A DNA stretch of 64,000 nt from Salticus scenicus (Eukaryota; Arthropoda; Arachnida; Araneae; Salticidae). The position numbers and the translations under genes are program-made. Every line of letters begins with the position of its first letter. Position 1 is the stretch's first letter. Below the pieces are notes generated by a model, which saw only the letters and a list, made by a program, of their open reading frames with translations, made no database searches and was not told the origin of the DNA. Shown piece after piece: positions 23,436 through 37,000 of this stretch. The stretch spans positions 108,177,667-108,241,666 of the forward strand of contig OZ005648.1 of assembly GCA_963930645.1 (NCBI GenBank), written 5' to 3'.

Positions 23436-24133
23436 CTTCAGGATTGAGGTAGTTCTGGTGTACAGAGGAATATTTCAACTTTTGGTGAAAATTTGAAAAC
23501 CGAAAGTGGGACCGTAAGTTCGTATCTCAAAAATGGTTCTAACGATTTACTTCAAAGTGGCTATATAAACACTCTATTATATATGTCCTTTCGAATAATA
23601 TAGTTGTTAGTTCAGAAAAATTGATAGGCGTCCTGTACAAATAGCTCAATTTCAGGTTTCGCAAGTGCGTTCTTTTAAAAATGGCTGTGCGGATTTTTTT
23701 TCAAATTCGCCATATTAACCCCTTTTAAAATATCTTGTACGGCAGCTTTTGGTAACACTTGGTATATCAAAAAAAGCTCTAATGATTTTCTTGAAAATTG
23801 TGACATAAACCCTTTTTAGATATCCTTTCTCATGCAATACGTGGTTATTGCAGGAAAATTAACAGGCATACTGATTAGGCAATTCAGTTCTTGATCTCGG
23901 AAATTGGTGTTTTAATAAATAACTCTACCATTTCCCCCCCTTATTTTTTAACTCGCTACCTAAATTCTGTTTTATATGTTTTTACACGTGTATCAATTTT
24001 TTCTTACCGGAAAATTGTTAGGAGTCTACTTCATTAGGTCAATTTTATGACCTCTGATCATATTATCTCCAAAAAATAGATATAATACATTTAATAGGTA
24101 ATGGAAGTTGTGTGGTTGTTTCACACAATTTTT

Positions 24134-24800
24134 ACTTTTCGAACACTAAGTGAGGAAAGTATTTAATCATGTCAAAAATCCGAATTTGAGATTTTGATGT
24201 TTCTATACGTTTCGAGGTCCCCTGAGTCCGTTTCGACTATTTTTACGATGATGTATGTATGTGTGTGTGTATGTCTGTGAGTGAACACGCTAGCGTCTAA
24301 ACGCTTTGTTCGAATAAGCTGAAAGTTGGTACGTATATTGTAAGTCACCATAGTACGAATCCTATAGATTTTGGTGAATCTAGCACTTATAGTTTTTTTA
24401 CAGGGACACCAGGAAAAATTCTTTATCATTATGGCCTATGGGGCCAAATTTTTAAAAGTGTGATAGCGTCTAAATGCTTTATTAATTTGAGCAAAAAATT
24501 TTTACACATATTATAGGTCACAGTTTCACGAACTGTATACATTTTGATGAATTTAGCACTTACAGTTTTTTTACAGGGGCACAAAGAAAAATTCTTTATC
24601 ATTATGGCCTATGGGACCAATTTTTAAAAGTGCGATAGCATCTAAACGCCTTATTCAACTGAGCTGAAAATTTATATGAATATTATAAATCACTGTTGCA
24701 CTAAATATAAGCATTTTCGTGAATGCTTATATAGGTTTTTACAGGGACACAACGAAAAACTCTTTATCATTATGATCTAAGGGCTCAAAGTTCAGTAGCG
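24134..24800 (+). mobile_element. Family D repeat with 172-bp tandem units
   Basis: Follows family C copy 1 after a T-run. It starts with the hairpin acttttcgaacactaagtga ggaaagt (24134-24160) and has a gtatgtgtgtgtgtatgtct core (24259). From 24291 there are about three tandem units with starts at 24291, 24464 and 24636, each containing tagcgtctaaacgc, a cacttatagtttttttacag block and tctttatcattatggcc. Its 3' end was not located. Confidence 0.65.
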
Positions 24801-25195
24801 TTAAATAAAACTAAACATCGTGTAATATATGGAGAAATATACTTACACTCTATTATGGTTTTCTCTCTTTTGTTTGTTTAAGGGGGTATTCTGGCTTAGA
24901 AGCTCAAATTTTAGGTGTTTTTCTGGAGGCGATAAAAAAAATAACTCCTCTTTCTTTACTTTATCTACAAAACTGTTAATTACTCAATGATCGGAAATTC
25001 GAGTGGAGTCACTCCAGATTTTTTTTTTCTTATTTTTTTTTTTTTTTTTAATCGCTATATAAACTTTGTTTTATATGTCTTTACACATTTATTAAGTTTC
25101 TCTTACCGGAAACATTTCAGGTTTCTACTTCATTAGGTCAATTTTATGTCTTCTGATCACATTATCTTTTCTGATCACATCTCCAAAAAATCTGG
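24801..25195 (+). repeat. Family C 3' fragment and spacer
   Basis: From about 25040 the sequence repeats the family C 3' part (tataaactttgttttatatg, cttcattaggtcaattttat). The piece before it has no clear assignment apart from the small palindrome ggagtcactcc at about 25014. Confidence 0.45.
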
Positions 25196-26238
25196 TGTGA
25201 AAGAACCTCACGACTTCCATAACCCACTATTACACTTATAATATGCATTTTTTTTTTTTTTTTTTTTTTATAATATGATCAGAAGACATAAAATTGACCT
25301 AACGGAGTAGAAACCTAAAATTTTTCCGGTATGCAAAATTTAATACACGCGTAAAGACATGTAAGATAAAGTTTACATAGCAAGTTAAAAAGTTAGAAAA
25401 AAAATGGTGGAGTTGTTTTTTGAAACACCAACTTCCGAGATCTAAAATTAACCTACCTAAGCAGGACGAGTATTTCTTTTCCTGTAATAACCACGTAATA
25501 CATGAGAAAGGATATCTAAAATTGATTTATGTACCAATTTTCAAGAAAATCGTTAGAGCCGTTTTTGGGATACTAACTTTTACCAAAACTTTGCATACTC
25601 AATTATTGACCAGAAAACAATAGTTATATACAAAAGGATATTTAAAAGGGAGTTAATATGACGAGTTTGAAAAAAATCTTTACAGCCTTTTTTAAAGGAA
25701 TGCACCTGCGAGACCTGAAATTGAGCTACTCATACAGAACGACTATCAGTTTTCGTGAACTAACCAACTACATCATTCGAAAGGACATCTAATAGAGTGT
25801 TTATATAGCAACTTTGAAGAAAATCGTTAGAGCCGTTTTTGAGATACGGACTTACGGTCCCAGTTACGGTTTTTCAATTTTCACCAAAATTTGGAAAATT
25901 CATCTGTACACCAGACCTGTATCAATTGTGGAGTTTCGTAGTTCTATCTTTATTAATTTCGGAGACTTGATAGCCAGAAAATTCTCCATATATACATACA
26001 CACTTACACATACACATACATACATACACACACAGTGACCAATTGCGAAAACTAATTTTTTTTTTTTTTTTTTGGACTCAGGAGGCCTTAAAACGTGTAA
26101 ATCAGGGAAAAACTCGATATCGAATTTTTGGACCTTCCATGCCTACGGTAGAAGGGGCAATGGAAATAAAAATGCATATAATACGTGCAATAGTGGGTAA
26201 TAGAAGTCGTGTAGTTGTTTCACAACAGTTTTTTTTCT
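25196..26238 (-). mobile_element. Family C repeat, copy 2, with inverted 3' ends
   Basis: The reverse-oriented body ends at the 5' hairpin near 26131-26167 (ccttccatgcctacggtag). The same 3' terminal region (about 55 bp, including ccactattacac and the 3' palindrome) is present at both edges in opposite orientation (25196-25250 and about 26184-26238). At the position matching the SINE insertion in copy 1 it is uninterrupted. Confidence 0.65.
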
Positions 26239-28937
26239 GTGTGTGTGTGTGTGTGTTTTTCCCGCTTTTTACAATATTTAAAGGGTATTATGATATGAAA
26301 TAATCTATCTGTGTATCTGTTCGCCTCTAGCGTCCGTAAATATTTTCAGAATTTCTTTCAATGGCATGTTCCACATTTAAAATGGTATAAACAGCACGAA
26401 TGGTTTATATACAGGGACACGTAAAAGAATGCCAATGCTTGCGTTTTATGTGACATTTTTTTTATAAATCATATTTTACTAACTTTGTACTGCACAAACC
26501 TTAGCTAAATCGACATTCATTATTGAAATGAAAAAAAAAAAAAAAAAAAAAAAAAAAGGTAGAATATGGTAGGTTTAACTTAAAGATTTACAGGATCTAC
26601 ACTAAAATATTCCGATATATTAAGGGTTGCAACTGGAAATTGCTGGAATTGCATTTCTGTTTGCGTTAAACGCTTTTAATACTTTCTAACAATATTTAAG
26701 AGTGATTATAAGTTTAATTAGTCTATCTGTATTTCTTTCTGTCATTGTGTCTCTTCGTTGTGTGATTACGTGGGCAAATTACATTGGAGGTTAAATGATG
26801 CAATAATTACGTGCAGTTGGAAAATGTTAATAATCTATGCGAACTGTATGACTTTTCTTTCTTGTTTACGCTTTTCCAAGGTATACAATTAAGCAGGTAA
26901 AATGAATAGGAGATTAATCGATGTAACGTGTAAGTACAGTGGGGAAAAAATTGATAGTCTATATATGGCCGATGCTATGCAAACTGCATACAGTATTCAA
27001 CATTTTCCAACAAAGACGAAAAGTGGTTTTGACTTCGTTTATGTGTCTGTATGTCTGTCTGTCTCTCCGTGCACTAACTCTCGAAGATATTCATGAAAAT
27101 TCTTGAAACTGATATATGTTATTCAAGTTCATTATGATATGTTCCCTATTAAAAATGGAGTAAATACCACCACTGCTTTGAGAGATAGAATGAACAGAAT
27201 TTCAGTTCTCTCAAAGTAAAAGCTAAACTATAAGGGGGGTTACTCACATTTTTATTTTGATTCAATAAAGGCCCAATGATATTACAGTGTTTTCGCTGAT
27301 TGTAAATAAATATTGATAAAACTTCCTAATCACCTTCCTTTTTTTTTTTTTTTTTTAGAAGAACTGAAATTCTGTCCATTCTATCTCTTATAATTCATTA
27401 AGTTTACATAATATTTGCTTGGGATTTTCATATAAGTTATTGTTCAATACATTTGGCCATTAAATTATGCAAATGAAATTTTTTAAGCGCTAGTACATGC
27501 CTAGATAAAAATTATTTAGTAAAAATGCTCATATTTCGTAAGATATTTTACATTTTTGCATTTCGATTACAGTATATGCTGTGTCTAATGAACTATGCCA
27601 AATTTTCTGAAAATTTCTTTGCTCTGGGTCTAACACCCTACGTGTTGTAATTGAAAAAGTGGACTTTTTTTTTTATTAATAATTACATCTCCGTAGATAT
27701 ATGTGGTAGCTTCTTAAAAAATTATACTGATAATTAAAAAATTCCTCTTAATTACATGCTACAGCCAAAATGCATTTCAAGAATTACTTTTTACAGGGTG
27801 ATCCAAAACATTTTTTCTTTAATTTTTTACTGGTCTCCTTTTTCTTTTCAGGATACAAATTTTGCTGAAATATATGAGGTATAACGCGTTCTTTACCGCT
27901 ATACCAAAGTTTCAAGATTATTCCAAAAGAACTTTTCTAGATATTTGACAAAATGTCTAAATTCAAAAGTGTCCAAATATTTATTGGTAGGCAGTGTTTA
28001 ATTGGAAATTGTCAGAATCGCATTTTCGTTAGTATTAAGCGTTTTTAACATTTTCTAACAATGTTTAAGACTGATTATCATTTGAATTAATCTATCTGTC
28101 TGTCTTTCTGTCCGTCTGTCTATCTATTTGCCTGTCCGCCTCTAACGTCCTTATATATTTTCAAAATTTCTTCAAAATGATACTATTCAATTTCACCAAT
28201 AGCATGTTCCCTATTTAAAATTTTATAAATAGCACAAATGATTAGTATACAGGGGCATCCAAAAGAATACAAATGCACTGAATTTTATGTGAGGCATTTT
28301 GATAAATCACATTTAAGTAACTCTGTAACTGCATAAATCATATAATGAAATTGACATATATTGTTTATATGCTAAGGAAAGTGTTTTTTGTAAGAATATA
28401 ACAAGTTTAGCGTTAATATTTACAGAGATACACTAAAATATTCAGATACACTGAGGCTATACAACCGCAAATTGCATTTTAGTTTGTGTTAAGCGTTTTC
28501 AAAACTTTATTAATAATGTTTACGTGTGACTATGAATTTTGCTAGTCTATTTGTTTGTATTTCGATCCTTCTGTCTGTTGTATGATCACGTAAGCAAAAT
28601 ATATAGAAAATTAAACGATCCAGCAAGTAAGTGCAATTGGAAAGTGTTAGTAAACTATGCGAACGCATAATTTTTTCTTTCTTGTTTTATAATACCGCGA
28701 TTTCTCAATTAATGAAATTCTGTACAAAACTAAACTAAATATGTGCAATTTCGAAATACATTCATAAAATATTTATTGCTCCAATTTTTTAAAAAATAAA
28801 TTTTAAAAAATCCCAATAGAGTCACCAAAATAAAGCATTCAATATTCAACTCATTATATGCTATAACTGGCGTTACACGTTATGGCGTAACTGGCGTTAT
28901 AACGGCGAAACAGTTATTTATGGCCTTTTTGAAAAGT
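26239..28937 (+). repeat. Family E copies with a small insertion
   Basis: Several degenerate E units (starts near 26686, 27004 and 28056, with gtctgtctgtct cores at 27046 and 28096). They share the ttccctatttaaaat and caatgcttgcgttttatg blocks. The unit at 27004 is interrupted after taccaccactgc near 27170. From 27400 to about 27980 the sequence is not clearly E. Confidence 0.55.
27179..27391. mobile_element. Short inverted-repeat element (about 210 bp)
   Basis: The left arm gagatagaatgaacagaatt and the right arm (inverted, 27357-27391) share about 30 bp. The arms surround about 150 bp with no coding potential. It interrupts family E. MITE-like; target duplication not evident. Confidence 0.5.
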
Positions 28938-29515
28938 ATTGTGTTGTGGCCATCACAAAACATTCTTATATATTTTTCCATACGAACTCACGTAACTTAG
29001 ATTAAAAAAAAAAAAAAAAAAACACTTATTCAGTGCTATGCATTAAATATGGGTTTAACTTCTGTTAAAAAGTCCTGCGCAGCAGCCCCCCTTATCGACC
29101 CATTCCAATATAAATTGCACCAAATTTTATTTTATTATTATTATTTTTTAAAGGTTAGAAATAGTCGTTAACACTGTTTATAATTATCATACATATATCG
29201 TTTTAAAGCACTCGTTTAATCTCATTTTAAAGGAATTGACGAGCTCTTTTGAGACAAGTGCTCATGAAAATTTACAGTTCCAAGGAAGGGGGGGGGGGGA
29301 GAGCGATGCGGCTACTTATACAGAAATTTTAATCTGGTTGACTCTTACAATAATTTCTCAATAACTGGTTAAAAATAATCCTTATTTATATAAAATGTGT
29401 TCTATACTGCCATAAATTATGAAAAAAATGGGATGACAACGCCACCTGTAAAACGATAATACACCAGAAATTGATAGATACCAATTTATGTCATGTGCAA
29501 CTATACCATGTATAG
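28938..29515 (-). repeat. Divergent family A copy
   Basis: The 3' palindrome tgttgtggccatcaca is at 28941, then the cattcttatatatttttcca block, the aaggaattgacgagctcttt block, the G-run hairpin remnant (29285-29302), cgccacctgtaaaacgat and a truncated end at caactatacc. The 5' hairpin is missing. Confidence 0.6.
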
Positions 29516-30504
29516 AATACATCTCTCTTCACGCAGAAATATGCATTAAAATTTTATAAATAAATTATAAACACCCATTTTTTAAGCTATTTTTAACTGT
29601 TTTTAAATGCATTCATATATTCATGTTATCTTACTATTTAATCTGTAGTTTGGGAGTTTGGGTTTATAGTAGTAATCAAATCAAATGCCATGTAAAAAAA
29701 GTTGCGTGAGTGCCACGCCAAGTTATTTTATTCAGCTACACTTAGCATTAAGTTAAAAACTTCAAAATGTTCGGCTTCAAACCATTTATTCTTTCGGCAG
29801 ATTAAAATAGTACAAAGAGGAAAAAAAAAGTTTTTAATAAAAGAAAGAAAGAAAAAGAAGAAGACTTTCTGACTAGAAAAACTAGTTTTTTTGACGTCAT
29901 TTTTGAGATTAAAAAAGTAAAAAAAAAAAAAAAATATTTAGCATTTTCAATGATATTCTTAGTAACATTACGGCAGCAATAACTGGTTCTCGGAATGATT
30001 TGGTTTCCAGATCACGCCAACAAAAGGATGTTTTATTTCCTTATGAATTTACCGAAATTTTTTCTTGTTTTTTTTTTGGTAAAACAAATTTCTTATCTTA
30101 GAATGTGCATAAAAATACCTTCCCCTCCCGCCCCCTTTTTTTTTTTTTTTTGCTGTTAGATGTATTCATTTCTTTAGTTACACGATTACAGAAAAGTTTT
30201 AATATTAAAATTATCTGTCTTTTTAAATTTGCATAGAAGGTACTATTAGATTGCACCAAACGAAAATTTGAAAAATATTTTCATTTATATACGCTAATGA
30301 TATTGTAAGAAGTATTCCATTAAATTCCATTAATCAGAAAAGAAGGCAATGTTTTATTAACGATGATGATGATAATGACAATAATAATAAACAAACAAAT
30401 AAATAAATAATATAAATTATTGTAAAGTCTGAGAGATCCATTTTAAAATATGTATTTTATATCTTTATTTATTTATTTTTGTCGTGTACGCATGAAATAA
30501 TCTA
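29516..30504. other. Mostly unassigned; one family B 3' remnant
   Basis: At 29690-29716 catgtaaaaaaagttgcgtg and agtgccacgcc look like a decayed family B 3' end. The rest is AT-rich with small runs, including (GAT)n and (AAT)n at 30361-30405, and no gene. Confidence 0.4.
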
Positions 30505-31540
30505 GTGTCGCACTCACACAACTTTCTCTTACACTGCACTTCCATATTATAAAAACACAATGCAGATAAAGGAGTAAGATAACAAGAACTGCATACTAAC
30601 ATAATTCTGTGTGAGGGAATACCGCCCCCTCAACCCGCCTTTTGAATATAGTAAATACATTCATATAGAATTCAAAACTGTTAAATTATTTTAAGTTACG
30701 CTGGTAACACAAAGATCAAACGTTATAAAACTTAACTTTAGTATTCAGGAAACCTAAAAAAAAATGTAATCATAAAAAGAAAAAACAGAAAATTTAACGA
30801 AAACATATTTTCTTTATCGTATGGGTATGAAAAATTAATTTTCGTTTTTGGAATGTTTTCCTGGACATGGTAAAATGTAGTAAAGCACTTCCACCAATTA
30901 CATTCAATAGAACAGAATGTTTTTCTTAATTATTGTTATATCTATATGTCATACATAAATCATGCACATACCACATTGTATACATAAATATAGTCATACA
31001 TTAATTAATACACAGCACAACCTGAAATGCATTTCCAGCAATTTCCAAACATAGTCCCACTATATTTTAGTTCTTTTGGGGTAGCCCTGTAAAAGAATGG
31101 TGAATGGTTTTCATGCCATTTTCTACACGAAACATGCTTTATGTATATAAAAGATATGCTCATTTTCATCTAGTTTAGTGCAGCCTATAGATGTTAAACT
31201 GTACCTGCCAAAAATTTTACCCATAGTCCGTAGACGTAATGTATATAAATGACCCTGTACACGAATCATTTGCTTGATCTCAATGAAACATTTAGTGTAG
31301 CATCCTTATGTGATACAGATTAAGAATACTGGGTTTGGACTTTCTGCTACTATTTGCTCAAATATGCTGATAAAAGACACACACAGACGCGCTCACGCAC
31401 AGAGACACACACAGAGACCAATCGCTAAAAGTATGATTTTCGTATTTAGGTGACCTCAAAATATCTAAATAAAAACACAATGTCGAAAATTTGACCCCAA
31501 AACAATATTTTCTCTACCATGCATAAGGGTATGAGAAAGT
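30505..31540 (-). mobile_element. Family B repeat, copy 3 (without A block)
   Basis: Reverse copy, 1036 bp. The 3' palindrome gtgtcgcactcacac is at 30505-30519, followed by the subterminal repeat aactttctcttacac (30520-30534). A cacacacagacgcgctcac core is at 31376-31421. The 5' hairpin (ttctctaccatgcataaggg, tatgagaaagt) ends at 31540. It lacks the family A block found in the copies at 38919 and 39995. Confidence 0.75.
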
Positions 31541-31662
31541 AGAAAAGTAAAACAAATACTATTATAATATGTCGTAAAAATACGTAACTGACGATGACTA
31601 GACCTTACGTTACGCATCGTAGTTTCTACAACACTTCCATCTGAAAATAAATATAAAACTAG

Positions 31663-32400
31663 TATGCTGTAACCATCATAAAACTTTCTTCTTTATTATT
31701 CTATATAACAGAGCCACTTAAAAGTTAACACTTTACATGGACAAAACTTGGATCAACATGGCTTCTCCAAATAAAGATTTCAGATATGCAGATTGGTGCA
31801 ATTTTAACCAACAGATGCTAAGATATAGCTGTATGAGAAATCGCAGAAACTGAATAGCAAGCAGCAGCGCTATTTGCCATTCGATGTACACTCAAATTGA
31901 ATTGGTATCTTTATATATATATATCACATATCAAGTTTGGTGCATTTATATACTATAGAAGTCGAGATATAGCCTTTCCAGTATCACCTGTCCTCCGATA
32001 TACATCCAAATTAAATCAGCTTGGATTTTCCTAATATCCATCTCGCACACCAAGTTTGGCACATTTTAGTAGAAACAAAAATATTGCCTTCCAGTAAATG
32101 GGGTAAAATTGCAGCATAGCAGTGTCACCTTTCGACCGATATGCATTCAAATTGAATCAACATAGTTTTCTTTCATGACCCTGCTACTTATTAAGTTTAT
32201 GGCACTTATAAACCATAGAAGCTAAAATTTAGCCTTCCATTAAACAGAGGAAATTGCAATAGAGCAACGCCATCTTTTGAGCAATACTTTCAAAAACTCA
32301 ATTAGCAATAATTTAAGCCAAGGTAAAACAAAATATAAAGTTTTATGGAATTTCGCCCATTGATTCATGAGATATAAAGGTTATCAAAATGACACAATTT
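31663..32400 (-). mobile_element. Family A relative with a different body
   Basis: The 3' end is family A-like (actagtatgctgtaaccatc, then actttcttcttta). The body is different: three or four loose repeats of a segment with tatcaagtttggtgcattta and a caaattgaatc-type block, each about 120 bp (near 31900, 32020, 32140 and 32260). Confidence 0.55.
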
Positions 32401-32800
32401 GAAACGCACTTTGAGTAATTTCCAAATATAGCCCATTATAGATCCGAATTATTTTATGTGACTCTGTAAAGGACTAGTGATTGCTTTTAATACCATATTT
32501 TCTATGAAACATAATTTTGTGCATATAAAAACATATTTTATTTTCATTATATTTAATACAGTTTATGTCAAAATGTGCAAACGAGAAATTTCACCTGAGG
32601 GTGTAATGCATTTGAATTCTTTTGCATGCTCCTGGAAACGAATCATTTGCCCGACCTTAATAAGAACTTCAAGAAACATTTGTTTTTGAGTTATGCTGAT
32701 AACAAACACACGGATAAACACATAATACAGACAGACACACAGAAATACAGAGCAGCCGATACTAATTTATCAATGAATAAAATATGTTAATATTTAAAAA
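32401..32800 (-). repeat. Family B-like fragment
   Basis: The aaatttcacctgagggtgta, acgaatcatttgcccgacc and cagacagacacacag segments follow the reversed family B order. It ends near an A-run at 32795. Confidence 0.5.
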
Positions 32801-32806
32801 AAAAAA

Positions 32807-33032
32807 CTAGTATGTTGTGGCCACCACACGACTTTCTTCTATATTTTCCTATACAAATTCACTCAAAAAAAAAAATATCTATTAAAATTATTATTTTAAA
32901 AAATTATCTTCCATGATAATGCAGACGATTTCCATATTAGAGAAGTAGTATAACACTAAATATTCAAAAAAAAAAAAAAAAGCCAGTTTTATTCTCAATA
33001 TTACATTAAAAAAATATATATATATTATTATT

Positions 33033-33070
<38 letters not shown>

Positions 33071-33660
33071 ATTAAAAAAAATCGATAACTTTATTTTAAA
33101 TTATCGCAGATCGATGGTTCAACCATTCGTTTTAAAGGTATTGGTGAGCTCTTTTGAAAGATACCCATCATGAAAATTTACTGCCCTCGAGAGGGGACTT
33201 CCCCCCAGGTTAAAGGGGGGGGAGGCGAGGCTCCTACATACACAATTTTTTTTTTTCCCAGTTGACTATCTCTATTACAAATAATTCTTTTAAATTTCAT
33301 AATGATTATTAAAAAATAATTCTCTTTACGCACATTTATGCAAAATTTTGTCCTATACCACCATGTTAAAAATTTATAAAAAAGCGGGATGGCAACGCAG
33401 GCTGTTATACAATTTTTACCAAAAGTTGATAGGCACTAATTTATGTGAATGTGTAACTACATACCAATTTTTATGAAATTCTGTGCAGCAGTGCCTGAAA
33501 TACAGTTTCCACAAAATTTTGACACACACACACACAGACCATTTTCTGAAAATGGTCAAATTGTGTTCTGCAACTCTCAAAACGTGTAAATCCATCAAAA
33601 ACCCGTGATCGAAAATTTCTACGAATCCAATATTTTCTTCTATTGAATATAGAAGAAAGT
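32807..33660 (-). mobile_element. Family A repeat, copy 6
   Basis: Full-length reverse copy (854 bp): ctag and the tgttgtggccaccaca palindrome at the left, then actttcttctata, the C/G-run block (33183-33222), the acacacacacagacc core (33523-33540) and the 5' hairpin ending agaagaaagt at 33660. Confidence 0.8.
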
Positions 33661-34080
33661 AAAAAAAAAAAAAAAATTGTAAAATATGTTGAATTAAAAG
33701 TTTACAGATCTGGTAAAGCAATTTTTTTTAGATAAGTGTCAAAATATATTTTAAGCCGATTTTTCTCACAACGAATATTTTTTCAGAATTTTGTGTCTTG
33801 AAACACTCTTTGCGACTTATTTTTAGACTAAATCACATAAAAATTATACTGAAGATTCGTTATCGATAATGAAATAAATTTCAGTATCGCTTTTAGTTTC
33901 TGTCTTAATTTAGACTTTATAACGCAGTTTTAAATTTGAAAAACTTGAAATTTGTATGAATTTTCACTATACAAATATAAAACTATTTCTTATTAACTTA
34001 GTCAATGGAATCACAAAGAAATATACAAATATATTCAGATTCAGAATATATATTTGAACAATAGTATTGTAAACGGAAAC
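33661..34080. other. No recognisable feature
   Basis: AT-rich, no shared repeats noticed. Confidence 0.45.
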
Positions 34081-37000
34081 AAGAAAGAAAAATCATGCAG
34101 TACGCATTGATTAGTGGCAGATTGATTAGTGGCATTGATTAGATCATTGCAGTACGCATTTGAACACTTTCCCACTGTACACAATTGTTGTATCGAATAA
34201 CTATTAATGTTCTTTGCCTACGTTATCTCACAACAGACAGAAGGACTGAAAAACATACAGATAGACTAATTGATTTTAAAATTACTCTTAGGCATTTTGG
34301 AAAGTGTTAAAAAGGCTTAACGCAAAAGAAAATGCAGCCGTTAGATTATAATTACAACTTTTAAAATCCCTGAATATTTTACTGTAGCCCTGTAAATCTT
34401 AAAGTTAATCATATCATATTCTATACAAAACAATACTTTAGAATATTAATAATACATGTCAATGTTCTTAAGATTTTTGTAGTAGAAATTTTTTAAATAT
34501 AACTTTTAAAAAATTCTGTCCTAAAACGTAATACATTGGCTTTATTTTTTATTTATTTATTTATTTATTTATTGTTGTTCTGTAAACAAACTAGTTGTAC
34601 AGGACCTATTAATGACATTTTAAATAGGGAACATTCCATAGGGAACTTGAGTGTATCATTTTTAAAAAAATCTCAAAATATTCACGGATGAGAGGAGCCG
34701 GAGACAAACAGATAGAAAGGTAGACAATCGGACACACAGATGCACAAATTCAAATCATATTCCCACTAAAATTATAAGAAAGTGTTTAAACGCTGATGTA
34801 AACAAAAGTGCAATTCCAGCAAATTTTTATTAATACCTCTTAATGTAACTGATTATTTTTGTGTGGCCCTGTAAATCTAATGCTAGCCATACTATATTAC
34901 ATAGAAGGCACACTGTTTTGTGCATACGAATAATATATTTCAATTGCATTAAGCTTTGTGGAGAATAAAATTATTAAAATTTAGTTTATAAAAAAAACTC
35001 TCATACAACACAATGCTTTGGAGTAATTTCAAGTGCCCCTGTACACAAACCAGTTAGAAATGTACTCTATTTTACATAGGAAACATCCGATAGGGAATTG
35101 AATAACATATTAAAATTTCATTAAAGTTTCATACATTAAAGGTATTAAAATATGATTTATAGAAACTCCTCTCATAGAACACAATGCTTTCGAATACTTT
35201 TGGGTGTCCCTGTACACAAACCAGAAGAGGTATCCATTCCATATTAAATAGGGAACATCCGATAGTGAACTTCATAAAAATATATCGGTTTAAAGCAATT
35301 CCATAAATATTTACGGGAATTAGAGCGCAGAAAAACAGACAGAGAGACAGACAGACGGACAGAAGAACACTCAGATATATACACAAATTGAAATTATATT
35401 CACACTAAAATAATGATAGAAAGTGTCAAAAACGCTTAAAGTAAACGATAGTACAATTCTAGCAATTTTTTATTAATAGTTCTGAATATAACTGAATATT
35501 TTTGTGTCACCCTGTAAATCTAATGCTAATCATGCTATATTCTATGTAAAGCATTCTTTTGTGCATATAAATAACATATTTCAATATCCTAAATCTTCGT
35601 GGAAAGTAAAGTTATTAAAATTTGCTTTATAGAAATATCTCTCATAGAACGCAATACTTTAGAATACTTTTGAGTGTCCTTGTATGTAAGACAGAGTTGG
35701 TATTTAATCCATTTTATACAGAAAAAATCCAATAGTGAGCTTGAATAACATATTTCATTTTTATTAAGATATGTGTACAGTAAAGGTATGAAAATATGAT
35801 TTGTAGAAATACTTCTCATAGAACACAATGCATTGAAATACTTTCGGGTGCCCCTGTACACAAACCAGTAGAGGTAAAAACTCCATTTTCTACAGGGAAC
35901 ATCCCATAATGAACTTCAATAACTTATATCAGTTTCAAGAAATTCCACAAATATTTACGGAAATTAGAGCGCAGAGAGACAGACAGACAGACAAACCGAA
36001 GTCATTACGCTTTTCAACCTTGTTGGGAAGTGTTGAAAATGTTAGAAAAGGTTAAAAACGCTTAATGTAAACGATAGTACAATTCTAGCAATTTTTTATT
36101 AATAGCTCTGAATATAACTGAATATTTTTGTGTGACCCTGTAAATCTAATGCTAATCATGCTATATTCTATGTAAAGCATTCTTTTGTGCATATAAATAA
36201 CATATTTCAATATCCTAAATCTTCGTGGAAAGTAAAGTTATTAAAATTTTATTTATAGAAATATCTCTCATAGAACGCAATGCTTTAGAATACTTTTGAG
36301 TGTACTTGTATATAAAACAGAGTTGGTATTTAATCCATTTTATACAGAAAAAACCCAATAGTGAACTTGAATAACATATTTCAATTTCATTAAGATATGT
36401 GTACAATAAAGGTATGAAAATATGATTTGTAGAAATACCTCTCATAGAACACAACGCTTTGAAATACTTTCGGGTGCCCCTGTACACAAACCAGTAGAGG
36501 TATAAACTCCATTTTCTTTAGAGGACATCCGATAGTGAACTTCAATAACATATATCAGTTTTAAGAAATTCCACAAATATTTACGGAAATTAGAGCGGAG
36601 ATAGATAGACAGACGGACGGACAGACACACAAACCGATGTCATTAACACTTTTCAACTTTGTTGGGAAGTGTTAAAAATGTTAGAAACGGTTAAAAACGC
36701 TTAATGTAAACGAAAGTACACTTTTAGCAAATATTTATTAATAGCTCTTTATATAACTGAATATTTTTATGTCACCTTGTAAATCTAATGCTGATCATGC
36801 AATATTCTATGCAAAGCATTTTCTTTCGTGCTTATACATAATTCATTTCAATTTCATAAATCTTCGTGGAAAGTAAAGTTATTAAAATTTAGTTTATAGA
36901 AATATCTCTCATAAAACGCAATGCTTTGGAATACTTTTGTGTGCCCCTGTAGTGGTGGTATTTGCTCCATTTTATACCGGAAACATCCGATAGTGAACTT

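Larger units (their letters stand above)
22986..24128 (+). mobile_element. Family C repeat, copy 1 (carries a SINE)
   Basis: Starts acttccatcacccgactacc and closes a hairpin with taatggaagt. A gatgtatgtatat core follows at 23115. It ends with the subterminal repeat taggtaatggaagt and a perfect 3' hairpin ttgtgtg-gttgttt-cacacaa (24108-24128). Same architecture as families A and B with different sequence. T-runs flank both ends. Interrupted by the SINE at 23203-23435. Confidence 0.75.

Noticed and set aside
27795..27815. Mariner end (tacagggtgatccaaaaca)
   Set aside because: No inverted partner found nearby.
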